In this document: positions 29,076 to 36,904 of the stretch, piece after piece
How the letters are laid out: the number at the start of each line of letters is the position of its first letter
Position numbering within the stretch: the stretch's first letter is position 1
Origin: Chloroflexota bacterium
Lineage (GTDB): Bacteria; Chloroflexota; Anaerolineae; SpSt-313
DNA: 64,000 nucleotides
Assembly (NCBI GenBank): GCA_029553955.1
Contig: JAKPJZ010000256.1
Span: 62,001 to 126,000 of the forward strand
Direction: 5' to 3'
Position numbers and translations under genes: made by a program
Notes under the pieces: generated by a model
Databases searched by the model: none
What the model saw: only the letters and a program-made list of their open reading frames with translations
Told to the model about the DNA's origin: nothing

Positions 29076-29231
29076 TTGCCCAGGGGCAACGAACGGGCGC
29101 TCAACTGCTATCGTAGGGTAGGCTTCAAAGAGATCGGCCGGCGGCGCCGGGCGCGCATCGCCGCTGGCACGGCGTACGACGTCATCCTGATGGACATCCT
29201 GGCCGAGGAATTCGCCTCGGCGCATGTGTGA
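29076..29231 (+). pseudogene. C-terminal remnant of a GNAT acetyltransferase gene
   Basis: After an in-frame TGA at 29073, the frame reads GNERALNCYRRVGFKEIGRR, then TAYDVILMDILAEEFASAHV and TGA at 29229-29231. N-E-R-A-x-x-C-Y-x-x-V-G-F is the final GNAT motif and the Y-D-V-I-L-M-D-I-L end is typical of full-length family members. The N-terminal two thirds are missing; palindrome E lies about 60 bases upstream. The SanA-like gene starts within its last codons. Confidence 0.75.
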
Positions 29232-29907
29232 GGACTCATTGAACAGACATCGCTGGCTGTGGCTCGTACTGCTCGTCGTCCTCACAGGGCTGATCCTGCT
29301 GGTGGCACTGCCGCTGCACGTCATCGCAGCCACGCGCCCCTACCGCTACGCTGATGCGGCCGCGGTGCCCGCCCGCCGCGTGGCTATCGTCTTTGGGGCG
29401 GGGGTGGTCAACGGCCGGCCCACGCCGGCGCTGGCCGAGCGTGTGCGCGGCGCCGCCGAGCTCTACCGGCTGGGGCGGGTGCACAAGCTGCTCATGACCG
29501 GCGACAACAGCCGCCGGGACTATGATGAGGTCTCGGCCATGAAGCGCTACGCCGTCGAGCTGGGCGTGCCGGCCGAGGATATCACGCTCGACTATGCCGG
29601 GTTCAGCACCTACGAGAGCGCCTACCGCGCCAAGGCCATCTTTGGCGTCGAAGGAGCGGTGCTCGTGACCCAGGGCTACCACCTGCCGCGCGCCGTCTAC
29701 ACCTGCCGCGCCTTGGGCATCGATGCCGTGGGCTATGGCATGCCCGATTGGCTCTACAACCGCGCGCATATGGCCATCTGGTTCAGCCCCTACGACCAGG
29801 TGCGCTACACCCTGCGCGAGGCGCTCGCCATCTGCAAGGCGCTCGTCGACGTGCACCTCACCCATCCCCTGCCGACCTTCCTCGGGCCCTATGAGGGCAT
29901 CGAGTAG
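29224..29907 (+). CDS. SanA/YdcF-like DUF218 membrane protein
   Basis: 227 residues from the ATG at 29224, which lies inside the end of the GNAT remnant. One transmembrane helix follows a basic start (LWLVLLVVLTGLILLVALPL). The soluble domain carries the DUF218 hallmarks: VAIVFGAGVVNGRPTPALAE, HKLLMTGDNSRRDYDEVSAM, DYAGFSTYESAYRAKAIFG and LVTQGYHLPRAVYTCRALG-IDAVG. SanA in E. coli maintains the outer envelope barrier to vancomycin. Here the outer-membrane role may not apply. The domain should face outside the membrane. Start choice is fair: no good ribosome-binding site is visible. Confidence 0.9.
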   Translation: MCEDSLNRHRWLWLVLLVVLTGLILLVALPLHVIAATRPYRYADAAAVPARRVAIVFGAGVVNGRPTPALAERVRGAAELYRLGRVHKLLMTGDNSRRDYDEVSAMKRYAVELGVPAEDITLDYAGFSTYESAYRAKAIFGVEGAVLVTQGYHLPRAVYTCRALGIDAVGYGMPDWLYNRAHMAIWFSPYDQVRYTLREALAICKALVDVHLTHPLPTFLGPYEGIE

Positions 29908-29937
29908 CGGCCTCCTGCGCCAGCCCGTCGGACGTGT

Positions 29938-29985
29938 TCAGGCCGCCATTGCGAGCGCAGCGAAGCAATGACGGCCTGAGACAGT
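29938..29985. repeat. Short CATTGCGAG...GAAGCAATG repeat
   Basis: TCAGGCCGCCATTGCGAGCG...CGAAGCAATGACGGCCTGA forms a hairpin (TCAGGCCG with CGGCCTGA). It is one copy of the repeat family at 496-960 and 52195-52370. Confidence 0.75.
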
Positions 29986-29999
29986 ATTTCCCCCGCTGT

Positions 30000-30028
30000 T
30001 TGTGACTGCCGCCGGCTTGTGCTATGAT
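30000..30028 (+). promoter_or_regulatory. Sigma-70-type promoter of the polysaccharide deacetylase gene
   Basis: TTGTGA, 17-base spacer, TATGAT. The GTG start at 30172 is about 140 bases downstream. Confidence 0.65.
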
Positions 30029-30171
30029 GGGGCTGAGCGCAGGTTGCGCACTGTCACCGCCAGGCGCATGTTCAGGACCATCCGGCCTGCACTCGTCGTC
30101 GCCGAACTGGCCCTCACTGCAACGTGCCGCGTGTTTGAGGGCCCCACACGCCCCATAGAGCAGAGGCGCCC

Positions 30172-31383
30172 GTGAACCGGATCATATGTACATCGACCCT
30201 GCTGCTGCTGCTGGCCCTCGCCGGCTGCCTGGCTGCCGCGCCGCTCCCCGAGGCGGCCTCGACCGCGCCGGCAGCCACGCCGATGCTGGTGCTCAGCCCG
30301 ACCTCGCCGCCGGCTACGGCTACGCCCTCGGCGACGCCCATGCCGAGCGCCACGGCCACGCCCGCGCCAACCGAGATCCCCAGCCCGACACTGCTGCCGC
30401 AGCCGGTGCACCTGCTGCGCAGCTACCCCATCGACGGCGATAGCGACGTCTTGCCCGGCGCGCCGCTGCGCCTCGTCTTCAACCAGCCGATGGACCCCGA
30501 CCCAGCGGCCCTGGGGCTGAGCGTTTCGCCCGAGCTGAGCCTGACCGCTGAGTGGCCGGCGCCCAACACCCTGGCCCTGCATACCGGGCCGCGCCGGCCC
30601 GGCACCGAGTACCGGCTCACGCTGCAGCGGGCGCGCGGGCAGAGCGGCGGCATGCTCGAGCAGCCGCTGGCGTTCACGTTCGGCGAGGGCGGGCGTGGGG
30701 CGCCCATCCCCATCCTCATGTACCACCACGTCGACGATTTCGGGCCCAGCGCGCCGGCCGGCGTGGGGGAGTGGGCCTCGCGCCCCGGCGAGTTTGTGGC
30801 CCAGCTCGACCTGCTGGCCGGCCTGAGCGCCCACGTGGTGCGCCTGATCGAGACCGTCGATTACCTGACCGAGGGCGCGCCGCTGCCCGCGCGCCCGGCC
30901 GTCATCACCTTCGACGACGGCAACAAGCCGACGCTGCAGTACGCGGTGCCTGTGCTCCAAGAGCGCGGCCTGCCGGCGACCTTTTTCGTGCCTCCGCAGT
31001 ACGCCGAGTCGGGCAACGACAAGTTCTTCAACTGGGAGGACCTCAAAGCCCTGGCCGCCGCCGGCTTTGACCTGGGCGGCCACAGCTATCAGCACAGCTT
31101 TGTGCAAGACCTGACGCCCGCCGAGGCCGAGCACCAGATCGGCGATGAGAAGCGCAAGATCGAGGAGTTGACCGGCGCCCAGGTCGAGTGCTTTGCCTAC
31201 CCCTTTGGCAGCTACAGCGACAAGACGGTGCAACAACTGCAGCACTATGGCTACCGCGCGGCGCTCACCGTCGAGCAGCGCATCTATCAGAAGCCAGGCG
31301 ACATCTTTCATCTGGGACGCATCCGCATGGGCTACGGCGACCCCATCGACAAACTGCGAAGCAAGCTGCCCTGGTCGGAATAG
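30172..31383 (+). CDS. Polysaccharide deacetylase lipoprotein with Big_5-like domain
   Basis: 403 residues from a GTG. The signal peptide ends in the lipobox LALAGC, so it is a lipid-anchored surface enzyme. A Pro/Thr/Ala linker (about 35-85) leads to an SbsA/Big_5 Ig-like domain (LRSYPIDGDSDVLPGAPLRL). The NodB domain begins near residue 178 with IPILMYHHVDDFGPSAPA. VITFDDGNKPTLQYAVPVLQ has the catalytic/metal aspartates (TFDD), GGHSYQHSFVQ the H-x3-5-H metal motif. It should remove N- or O-acetyl groups from a cell-surface glycan. It probably sits on the outer face of the cell. The mscL gene follows after 30 bases. Confidence 0.92.
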   Translation: MNRIICTSTLLLLLALAGCLAAAPLPEAASTAPAATPMLVLSPTSPPATATPSATPMPSATATPAPTEIPSPTLLPQPVHLLRSYPIDGDSDVLPGAPLRLVFNQPMDPDPAALGLSVSPELSLTAEWPAPNTLALHTGPRRPGTEYRLTLQRARGQSGGMLEQPLAFTFGEGGRGAPIPILMYHHVDDFGPSAPAGVGEWASRPGEFVAQLDLLAGLSAHVVRLIETVDYLTEGAPLPARPAVITFDDGNKPTLQYAVPVLQERGLPATFFVPPQYAESGNDKFFNWEDLKALAAAGFDLGGHSYQHSFVQDLTPAEAEHQIGDEKRKIEELTGAQVECFAYPFGSYSDKTVQQLQHYGYRAALTVEQRIYQKPGDIFHLGRIRMGYGDPIDKLRSKLPWSE

Positions 31384-31413
31384 GACAGACCAGCACATGC
31401 AAGGAGGATCGAC

Positions 31414-31848
31414 ATGCTGAAAGAGTTCAGGACCTTTGCCATGCGCGGCAACGTGCTCGACATGGCCGTCGGCGTGATCATCGGGGCGGCGTTCGGCAAG
31501 ATCGTCACCTCGCTGGTCAACGACATTATCATGCCGCCCATCGGGCTGGTGCTGGGCAGGGTCGATTTCGGCAGCCTGTACCTCAACCTGACCGGCACCC
31601 AGTACGCCTCACTGGCCGACGCCAAGACGGCCGGTGCAGCGACGATCAACTATGGGCTGTTCCTGAACACGGTGCTGGATTTCGTCATCGTGGCTTTCGT
31701 GCTCTTCCTGCTCATCCGCCAGATCAACCGGCTGGTGGTCAAGCCTGCGCCTGCGCTTGCAGCGCCCACGACCAAGGATTGCCCGTACTGTTGCACGGCC
31801 ATCCCGCTCGAGGCAACGCGCTGCCCGCACTGCACGTCGGAGCTGTAG
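31414..31848 (+). CDS. mscL: Large-conductance mechanosensitive channel with C-terminal zinc ribbon
   Basis: 144 residues. GGAGG lies eight bases upstream of the ATG. MscL is a homopentameric pore that opens under membrane tension. The N-terminus [36 protein letters not shown] is canonical. The second helix is [25 protein letters not shown]. Where other MscL proteins end in a helical bundle, this one carries a linker and a zinc ribbon: [19 protein letters not shown] (two CxxC pairs). It adds a possible zinc-binding cytoplasmic module to each subunit. It is likely cotranscribed with the upstream deacetylase lipoprotein. Confidence 0.95.
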   Translation: MLKEFRTFAMRGNVLDMAVGVIIGAAFGKIVTSLVNDIIMPPIGLVLGRVDFGSLYLNLTGTQYASLADAKTAGAATINYGLFLNTVLDFVIVAFVLFLLIRQINRLVVKPAPALAAPTTKDCPYCCTAIPLEATRCPHCTSEL

Positions 31849-31988
31849 CGCACCCAGCAGCCTGTCGGAGAAGGAGCTTGTCGCCCTCGGCATCCCGGTG
31901 ACAGCCGGGCTATGTGCGTTGCCGCCACCCCTTGGGTGCAGATAAGCCCGTGCAGGCACATGCCCTCGTGCGCCCGGCTCTGAGCCAG

Positions 31989-32076
31989 GGGGGTTTTGGC
32001 GGGTTGGTTGGCCCTGCCGGCTGCCCCTGGCGCGCCAGGGGCAGCCGGCAGGGCCAACCAACCCGCCAAAACCCCC
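31989..32076. repeat. Palindrome F, 88 bp, perfect, no spacer
   Basis: 31989-32032 (start GGGGGTTTTGGCGGGTTGGT) is the exact reverse complement of 32033-32076, centred on TGGCGCGCCA. The left flank from 31857 (CAGCAGCCTGTCGGAGAAGG, GGCATCCCGGTGACAGCCGG, GCCCGGCTCTGAGCCAGG) is the best view of the conserved head of this element family. It lies directly after the mscL stop and 34 bases before the histone-deacetylase-like gene's promoter. Confidence 0.97.
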
Positions 32077-32109
32077 GTCATGGGATATTCCCCCCGCGGA
32101 GACTGCTGA

Positions 32110-32138
32110 TTGACGGCCTGTGGCCGCGCAGCTATAAT
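32110..32138 (+). promoter_or_regulatory. Strong sigma-70-type promoter of the histone-deacetylase-like gene
   Basis: TTGACG, 17-base spacer, consensus TATAAT; ATG at 32171. Confidence 0.85.
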
Positions 32139-32170
32139 GCAGGCCTGCCTATGTGCTTATGAGGAGCGCA

Positions 32171-33199
32171 ATGGCCACAGGCTACGTTTACGATCCGCTG
32201 TACCTGGAGCACAACTCGAACTATCATCCAGAGAACAGCCGCCGCCTGACCGCGATCATGGAGGCGCTCGAGGCCAGCCCGCTTCTGGGGCGCCTGACGG
32301 CCATCGCGGCGGCCGATGTGCCGCGCCCGGCGCTCGAGGCCGTCCACCAGGCCGGGTATGTGGAGCGCGTGCGCCGCGGTGCGGAGGCGGGTGGGGGCTG
32401 GCTCGATGCCGACACCTACCTCTCGCCTGGCTCGTACCGGGCGGCGCTGCGCGCGGCCGGCGGCGTGTGCGCGGCGGTCCACGCGGTGTTGCAGGGCCAG
32501 GTCGAGAACGCCTTTGCCCTGGTGCGCCCCCCCGGCCATCACGCCCTGGCGGGGCACGGCATGGGCTTTTGCCTGTTCAACAATGTCGCCATCGCCGCGC
32601 GCGATGCGCAGCGGCGCGGCGGGCTCGAGCGCGTCCTCATCGTCGATTTCGACGTGCACCACGGCAACGGCACGGCCGAGGCCTTCGACGACGACCCCAC
32701 CGTGCTCTACTTTTCGACTCACCAATCGCCCCACTACCCCGGCACGGGCGGCGCCGAAGAGGCCGGCCACGGCGCCGGCGCGGGGAGCATCGTCAACGTG
32801 CCGCTGCCCGCCAGGGCCGGCGACACAGCCGCGCGGCGCGCCTTCGAGGAGATTCTCACCCCTGTCGCGCGCCGCTTCCAGCCAGAGCTGATCCTCGCTT
32901 CGGCGGGCTATGACGCCCACTGGCGCGACCCGCTGGCCGACCTCTCCTTCTCTATCGCGGGCACGGCCCACCTGGCGCAGATGCTCAAGGACCTGGCCGC
33001 AGAGCTCTGCCAGGGCCGGCTGGTGCTGGCGCTCGAGGGCGGCTACGATCACGCGGTGCTGGCCGCCGGGGTCCTCGCCAGCCTGGCCGTGCTGGCCGGC
33101 GAGCCGTGGCACGACCCGTTCGGCCCATCGCCCCGCCCCGAGCCAGAGACGGACCAACTCCTGGCCCGGGTGCGGGCGATCCATGGGTTGGACGCGTGA
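32171..33199 (+). CDS. Histone-deacetylase family amidohydrolase
   Basis: 342 residues from the ATG at 32171 with GAGGAG upstream. Class II HDAC-like fold: HNSNYHPENSRRLTAIMEAL at the start, the active-site RPPGHHALAGHGMGFCLFNN with the tandem histidines, VDFDVHHGNGTAEAFDDDPT with the zinc ligands (Asp, His), LILASAGYDAHWRDPLADLS with the third zinc Asp, and LALEGGYDHAVLAAGV with the catalytic tyrosine-containing G-G-Y. Bacterial members deacetylate acetylpolyamines or other acyl-amides; the natural substrate is unknown. Confidence 0.95.
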   Translation: MATGYVYDPLYLEHNSNYHPENSRRLTAIMEALEASPLLGRLTAIAAADVPRPALEAVHQAGYVERVRRGAEAGGGWLDADTYLSPGSYRAALRAAGGVCAAVHAVLQGQVENAFALVRPPGHHALAGHGMGFCLFNNVAIAARDAQRRGGLERVLIVDFDVHHGNGTAEAFDDDPTVLYFSTHQSPHYPGTGGAEEAGHGAGAGSIVNVPLPARAGDTAARRAFEEILTPVARRFQPELILASAGYDAHWRDPLADLSFSIAGTAHLAQMLKDLAAELCQGRLVLALEGGYDHAVLAAGVLASLAVLAGEPWHDPFGPSPRPEPETDQLLARVRAIHGLDA

Positions 33200-33273
33200 T
33201 GCGTGATGTGTACGCAACTACTCAGCCGAGGTGGCATCGCGACCGACAAATGGCTCCATTGTGCGGCGGTTGG

Positions 33274-33321
33274 GAGACCCCCTACCGTTCCCCCCCGCGA
33301 GGGGAGAACGGTAGGGGTCTC
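33274..33321. repeat. Inverted repeat upstream of the nucleotidyltransferase gene
   Basis: GAGACCCCCTACCGTTC pairs with GAACGGTAGGGGTCTC, with one extra C on the left arm and a 15-base loop of mostly C and G. No flank of the long palindrome family is present. Confidence 0.75.
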
Positions 33322-33376
33322 TTGGCTCCAGGCTGAGCTACACTCCGTGTTGGTTGCGAGCAACAGGCAGGGGGCA

Positions 33377-33919
33377 ATGGTATCTCGTAACGGCCACGCC
33401 GAGATTTGCGGCACTGACGTTGTGGAGCTGTTGCGGCTCCTCGAGCAGAACGGCATCGAGGTGTACGTGGATGGCGGCTGGGGTGTCGACGCTGTGCTCG
33501 GCGAGCAGACGAGGCCACACAGCGATCTGGATATCGCCCTGCCGCACCGGTACGTACCAAAGCTCCGCGAGCTGCTGGAGGCAAGAGGGTTCCGCGACGT
33601 TCCTCGTGACGATACCAGGGACTGCAACTTTGTTCTGGGTGATGCCCAAGGTCGCCGGGTCGACGTCCATTCATACACCTTCGATGCCGAGGGCAGGAAC
33701 ATCTTTGGCGTTGCCTATCTGCCTGAGCATCTGACCGGCACCGGCTCGATCGACGGTTACCGCGTGCGCTGCATCGCACCCGAGTGGATGGTCAGGTTCC
33801 ACACCGGCTATGAGCTTGACCAAGACGACTACCATGACGTCAAGGCGTTGTGCGACCGCTTTGGCCTTGATCTGCCGCCGCAATACGACCGCTTCAGCCA
33901 GGAGGAGAATGCAGCGTGA
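33377..33919 (+). CDS. Nucleotidyltransferase of the lincosamide/aminoglycoside-modifying type
   Basis: 180 residues from the ATG at 33377 (AGGGGG just upstream). The core reads VYVDGGWGVDAVLGEQTRPH-SDLDIALPHRYVP, with the G-G-W-G-V-D-x-L and H-x-D-L-D-I signatures of the LnuA/ANT(2'')-Ia nucleotidyltransferase family, including the catalytic D-x-D. YELDQDDYHDVKALCDRFGL is the conserved C-terminal segment. Such enzymes transfer AMP to a hydroxyl of lincosamides or aminoglycosides, but many chromosomal relatives have unknown substrates. The gene stands alone. Drug resistance is not demonstrated by sequence. Confidence 0.85.
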   Translation: MVSRNGHAEICGTDVVELLRLLEQNGIEVYVDGGWGVDAVLGEQTRPHSDLDIALPHRYVPKLRELLEARGFRDVPRDDTRDCNFVLGDAQGRRVDVHSYTFDAEGRNIFGVAYLPEHLTGTGSIDGYRVRCIAPEWMVRFHTGYELDQDDYHDVKALCDRFGLDLPPQYDRFSQEENAA

Positions 33920-34009
33920 CCCTGAGTACTGGTTGAGCGCAATGCGAGGTCGATCCACACCCTGGCGCATCCTGCGGTACGCGGTGCGCACTGAAGGTAG
34001 GCACTATTC

Positions 34010-34975
34010 ATGAAAGCAATGCTCCGCCTGCACCTTATTGGGATAGCCCTGGCTGCCGTTGTGGCAGGCCTGCTCGTGCCACTGCCGGCAGAGGCGCAGC
34101 AGCCGCCTGACCGCCTCAAGTCGCTGACCATCTCGGTGTGGCTGGAGTATGACCGACCGGGCGCGCTCTACATTCTTCGCGGCGAGCTGCACGCGGGTAC
34201 GAGCCTGCCGGCCAGGCTGATCTTCCGCGTGCCGGCGCGCAGCGGCGGCCCCAGCTCGACGGCGGGCATAGACGCCAACGGCCAGTTCCGCTACGTCCGC
34301 CCGACGCAGCAGCAGGATGGCGAGAGCATCATTGTCGAGTACGAGACCAGTTGGCCGCGCTTCCAGTTCGAGTACTATGACGACGCCCTGCTGCGCCAGG
34401 ACCAGAAGCGCGAGCTCGAGTTCTCGTACCGCGCCGATTATGCCATCGAGCAACTGGCGCTGGAGGTCAAGGAGCCCTATGGGGCGACAAGCTTTGGCGT
34501 GGACCCGGCGGCGAGCAGCCAGAGCCAGGGCGAAGATGGGCTGACCGTGCACCGGCGCGACCTGGGCGCCATGGCCCCCGGGCAAGAGGTGCAGTGGAAG
34601 GTGAGCTACAACAAGAGCGACCCGCGCCTGTCGCGCGAGGCCCTGGGCCTGCAGGAACTCGGCTCGAGCCCCTACGAGGCGGGGCCGGGCGTGGTGCCGC
34701 CGGCGCAGGGCCAGAACCGCATCGTGTGGGCACTACTGGCGCTGCTGGGCATAGGCGCCCTGGGCGGCCTCTGGCTGGCCCTGCGCTCGGGCAATGGCCA
34801 GCCGGACGCGGCGCCGGCCTTGAACGGTGGGAGGCGCGGGCGCAAGCGGCCGGCCAAGGGCCTGCCCGAGCCGCCGCAGGTGCGGCCCGCCAAGTACTGT
34901 CACCGGTGCGGCACCGCACTCGCCAAGAATGATGCCTTTTGCCGGCGCTGCGGCACGAAGAGGCGAGGAACGTGA
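34010..34975 (+). CDS. Secreted/membrane protein with C-terminal zinc ribbon
   Basis: 321 residues. A signal peptide (LHLIGIALAAVVAGLLVPLP, cleavage after AEA) precedes a large extracytoplasmic domain rich in beta structure (LKSLTISVWLEYDRPGALYI, RFQFEYYDDALLRQDQKREL). One transmembrane helix near 240-262 (IVWALLALLGIGALGGLWLAL) is followed by a basic cytoplasmic tail and a zinc ribbon: YCHRCGTALAKNDAFCRRCG. So one end lies outside and a zinc-ribbon lies inside. No family is recognised for the outer domain, though the same type of design occurs in Chloroflexota. Its stop overlaps the start of the next small frame by one base. Confidence 0.8.
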   Translation: MKAMLRLHLIGIALAAVVAGLLVPLPAEAQQPPDRLKSLTISVWLEYDRPGALYILRGELHAGTSLPARLIFRVPARSGGPSSTAGIDANGQFRYVRPTQQQDGESIIVEYETSWPRFQFEYYDDALLRQDQKRELEFSYRADYAIEQLALEVKEPYGATSFGVDPAASSQSQGEDGLTVHRRDLGAMAPGQEVQWKVSYNKSDPRLSREALGLQELGSSPYEAGPGVVPPAQGQNRIVWALLALLGIGALGGLWLALRSGNGQPDAAPALNGGRRGRKRPAKGLPEPPQVRPAKYCHRCGTALAKNDAFCRRCGTKRRGT

Positions 34976-35085
34976 TGGAGGGCGATTTCGGCATGGTGAG
35001 CCGCAGCCCCTTTGCGCTGCGCGTCGCCGGCTCGATCGCCAAAGGCGACGCGTGTTGCCGCCTGATCCGGGAGGCCAAACAGTAG
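34975..35085 (+). CDS. 36-residue ORF, possible gene fragment
   Basis: ATGGAGGGCG starts at the stop of the previous gene and ends 3 bases before the start of the next, so it sits snugly in the transcription unit. It reads EGDFGMVSRSPFALRVAGSI-AKGDACCRLI. The A-K-G-D-x-C-C-R ending is reminiscent of the C-terminal G-D-x-x-C-x-F strand of V4R or related hydrocarbon-binding-type domains, which suggests a truncated remnant. No ribosome-binding site of its own is evident. Treat as uncertain. Confidence 0.35.
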   Translation: MEGDFGMVSRSPFALRVAGSIAKGDACCRLIREAKQ

Positions 35086-35088
35086 CCT

Positions 35089-36168
35089 ATGAAAGCCGAG
35101 CTGTACACCGACCCCGCGGCTTTTGACACCCTGCGCGCCGAGTGGGCCGACCTGCTGGCGCGCAGTACCTTCGACACCCTCTTCCTACGGCCGGAGTGGC
35201 TCGGCGCCTGGTGGCAGGTCTTTGGGCCCGAGGGCGCGCTGCGGCTGATCGCCGTGCGCGACGACGCCGGCCGGCTGGTGGGGCTGGCGCCGCTCTTCCT
35301 GGCCGAGGTGGCGGCCGACGCTTCGGCGCCGCTGCCCGCGATGAGCTTTGAGCGGCCGCGCCCTGAGCACGGAGCAGCGCGGCTCCCCGCACTGCTGCTC
35401 GTGGGCGGCACCGAGGTCTCCGACTATCTCGACTGCATCGTTGACCCCGCGCAGGCGCCCGCCGTGTACGAGGCCATCGTGGCCACCCTCGAACAGCAGG
35501 TGCCCGGCTGGGCATGGCTCGACCTGCACGGCCTGCCGGAGGCGTCGCCGACGCCGGGCGCGCTCGCCGGCCTGGCGCGCGACCGTGGCCTCGCGGTCGC
35601 GCTGGGGCAGGAGGACGTCTGCCCGGTCGTCGCCCTGCCCGAGACGTGGGAGGCCTACCTGGCGACGCTGGGCAAGAAGCAGCGCCACGAGCTGCGCCGC
35701 AAGATGCGCAACATCGCGCAGGCCGGCCCGGTGCGCCTGGTGGAGGCGCGCGACCCCGCCGAGCTCGAGGGGCATCTGCAAACGTTCATCGCCCTGCACG
35801 AAGCGTCGACGCCCGACAAAGCCGATTTTATGCGCGACCCGCGCATGCGCCGCTTCTTTGGCCTCGTCGCCCGCATGGCGCTGGAGAACGGCTGGCTGGA
35901 CCTGTCGTTCCTGGCCCTCGGCGATGAGTTGGCGGCGACCATGTTCTGCTTCCGCTACCGCGGCGCCGAGCTCGTCTACAACTCGGGGTTCAACCCGCAG
36001 GCTTGGCCGGGGCTCAGCCCGGGGATTGTCCTGCTCGGCCGCTGCATCCAGCGCGCCATCGAGGCCGGCCTGCGCGAGTTCGACTTTTTGCAGGGCGACG
36101 AGCGCTACAAGTACGATTTCGGCGCCCGCGATCGGGCGGTGCAGCGGCTGCTCATCCGCCGGGGATGA
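35089..36168 (+). CDS. BioF2/CelD-like GNAT acetyltransferase
   Basis: 359 residues. The family (GNAT_6/BioF2-like, also annotated as cellulose biosynthesis protein CelD or FemAB-like) has two tandem GNAT folds. Hallmarks here: DTLFLRPEWLGAWWQVFGPE near the start, LGKKQRHELRRKMRNIAQAG in the middle (K-K-R/Q-R-x-x-L-R-R-x-x-R), and AGLREFDFLQGDERYKYDFG towards the end (E-F-D-F-L-x-G-D-E-x-Y-K). It should transfer an acyl or aminoacyl group to a glycan or peptide. The partner genes in view do not reveal the substrate. Confidence 0.88.
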   Translation: MKAELYTDPAAFDTLRAEWADLLARSTFDTLFLRPEWLGAWWQVFGPEGALRLIAVRDDAGRLVGLAPLFLAEVAADASAPLPAMSFERPRPEHGAARLPALLLVGGTEVSDYLDCIVDPAQAPAVYEAIVATLEQQVPGWAWLDLHGLPEASPTPGALAGLARDRGLAVALGQEDVCPVVALPETWEAYLATLGKKQRHELRRKMRNIAQAGPVRLVEARDPAELEGHLQTFIALHEASTPDKADFMRDPRMRRFFGLVARMALENGWLDLSFLALGDELAATMFCFRYRGAELVYNSGFNPQAWPGLSPGIVLLGRCIQRAIEAGLREFDFLQGDERYKYDFGARDRAVQRLLIRRG

Positions 36169-36181
36169 AGACGGGGTCTTT

Positions 36182-36256
36182 CACCGCAGAGGACGCAGAG
36201 GCGGAAAGAGAAGAGTGACCTCGCTCCTCCTCCGCGTCCTCTGCGCCTCTGCGGTG
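36182..36256. repeat. Inverted CACCGCAGAGG repeat
   Basis: CACCGCAGAGGACGCAGAGG (36182-36201) and CCTCTGCGCCTCTGCGGTG (36238-36256) are inverted copies of the repeat also seen at 25536-25683 and near 40829. Confidence 0.75.
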
Positions 36257-36340
36257 TATCCTATCCATACTACGAGTGACACTCCTGCGCGAGCATGCGG
36301 ATCTCCTGTGAGAACGGACCCGTCATACAGAGGAGGGCAT

Positions 36341-36904
36341 ATGGCCCAACTCGCGAACCTGTGGACCGATCTGTCCCCCGGCCCCGACGTGCCGCGCACG
36401 GTGCACGTCGTAGTCGAGATCCCCAAGGGCAGCCGCAACAAGTACGAATACGACGAGCATATGGGCGTTTTCAAGCTCGACCGGGTGCTCTACTCGCCGC
36501 TGCACTACCCCGGCGATTATGGGCTCGTCCCGCAGACGCTGGCCGAAGACGGCGACGCTCTTGACGTGCTGGTCATGGTCACCGAGCCCACCTTCCCCGG
36601 CTGCGTCATCCAGGCGCGGCCGCTCGGCCTCTTCCGCATGCTCGACCGGGGCGTGCCCGACAACAAGGTGCTCGCCGTCCCGGCGACCGACCCCCTCTTC
36701 GCCGATGCTATGGACCTCGGCGACGTGCCGCGGCACTTTTTGGCCGAGGTGGCACACTTCTTCAAGACCTACAAGGACCTGGAGGGCATCGGCGTCGAGC
36801 CGCTCGGCTGGGAGCCGGCCGCTGCCGCGCGCCAGGATATCGCCCTCGCCGCGCGGCGCTACCGCGACCGGCGCAGCCTCAGCAGCGACACGGCCCAGGC
36901 TTAG
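36341..36904 (+). CDS. ppa: Inorganic pyrophosphatase (family I)
   Basis: 187 residues from an ATG with AGGAGGG upstream. It hydrolyses pyrophosphate and drives biosynthesis. The family motif is clear: VEIPKGSRNKYEYDEHMG-VFKLDRVLYSPLHYPGDYGLV, with D-x-D-x-x-D as EDGDALDVLVM. KTYKDLEG near the end completes the active-site lysines. The C-terminal tail beyond RRYRDRRS is short. The stop codon TAG (36902-36904) is the first three bases of a TIR element; the original end of the gene may therefore have been slightly different. Confidence 0.97.
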   Translation: MAQLANLWTDLSPGPDVPRTVHVVVEIPKGSRNKYEYDEHMGVFKLDRVLYSPLHYPGDYGLVPQTLAEDGDALDVLVMVTEPTFPGCVIQARPLGLFRMLDRGVPDNKVLAVPATDPLFADAMDLGDVPRHFLAEVAHFFKTYKDLEGIGVEPLGWEPAAAARQDIALAARRYRDRRSLSSDTAQA

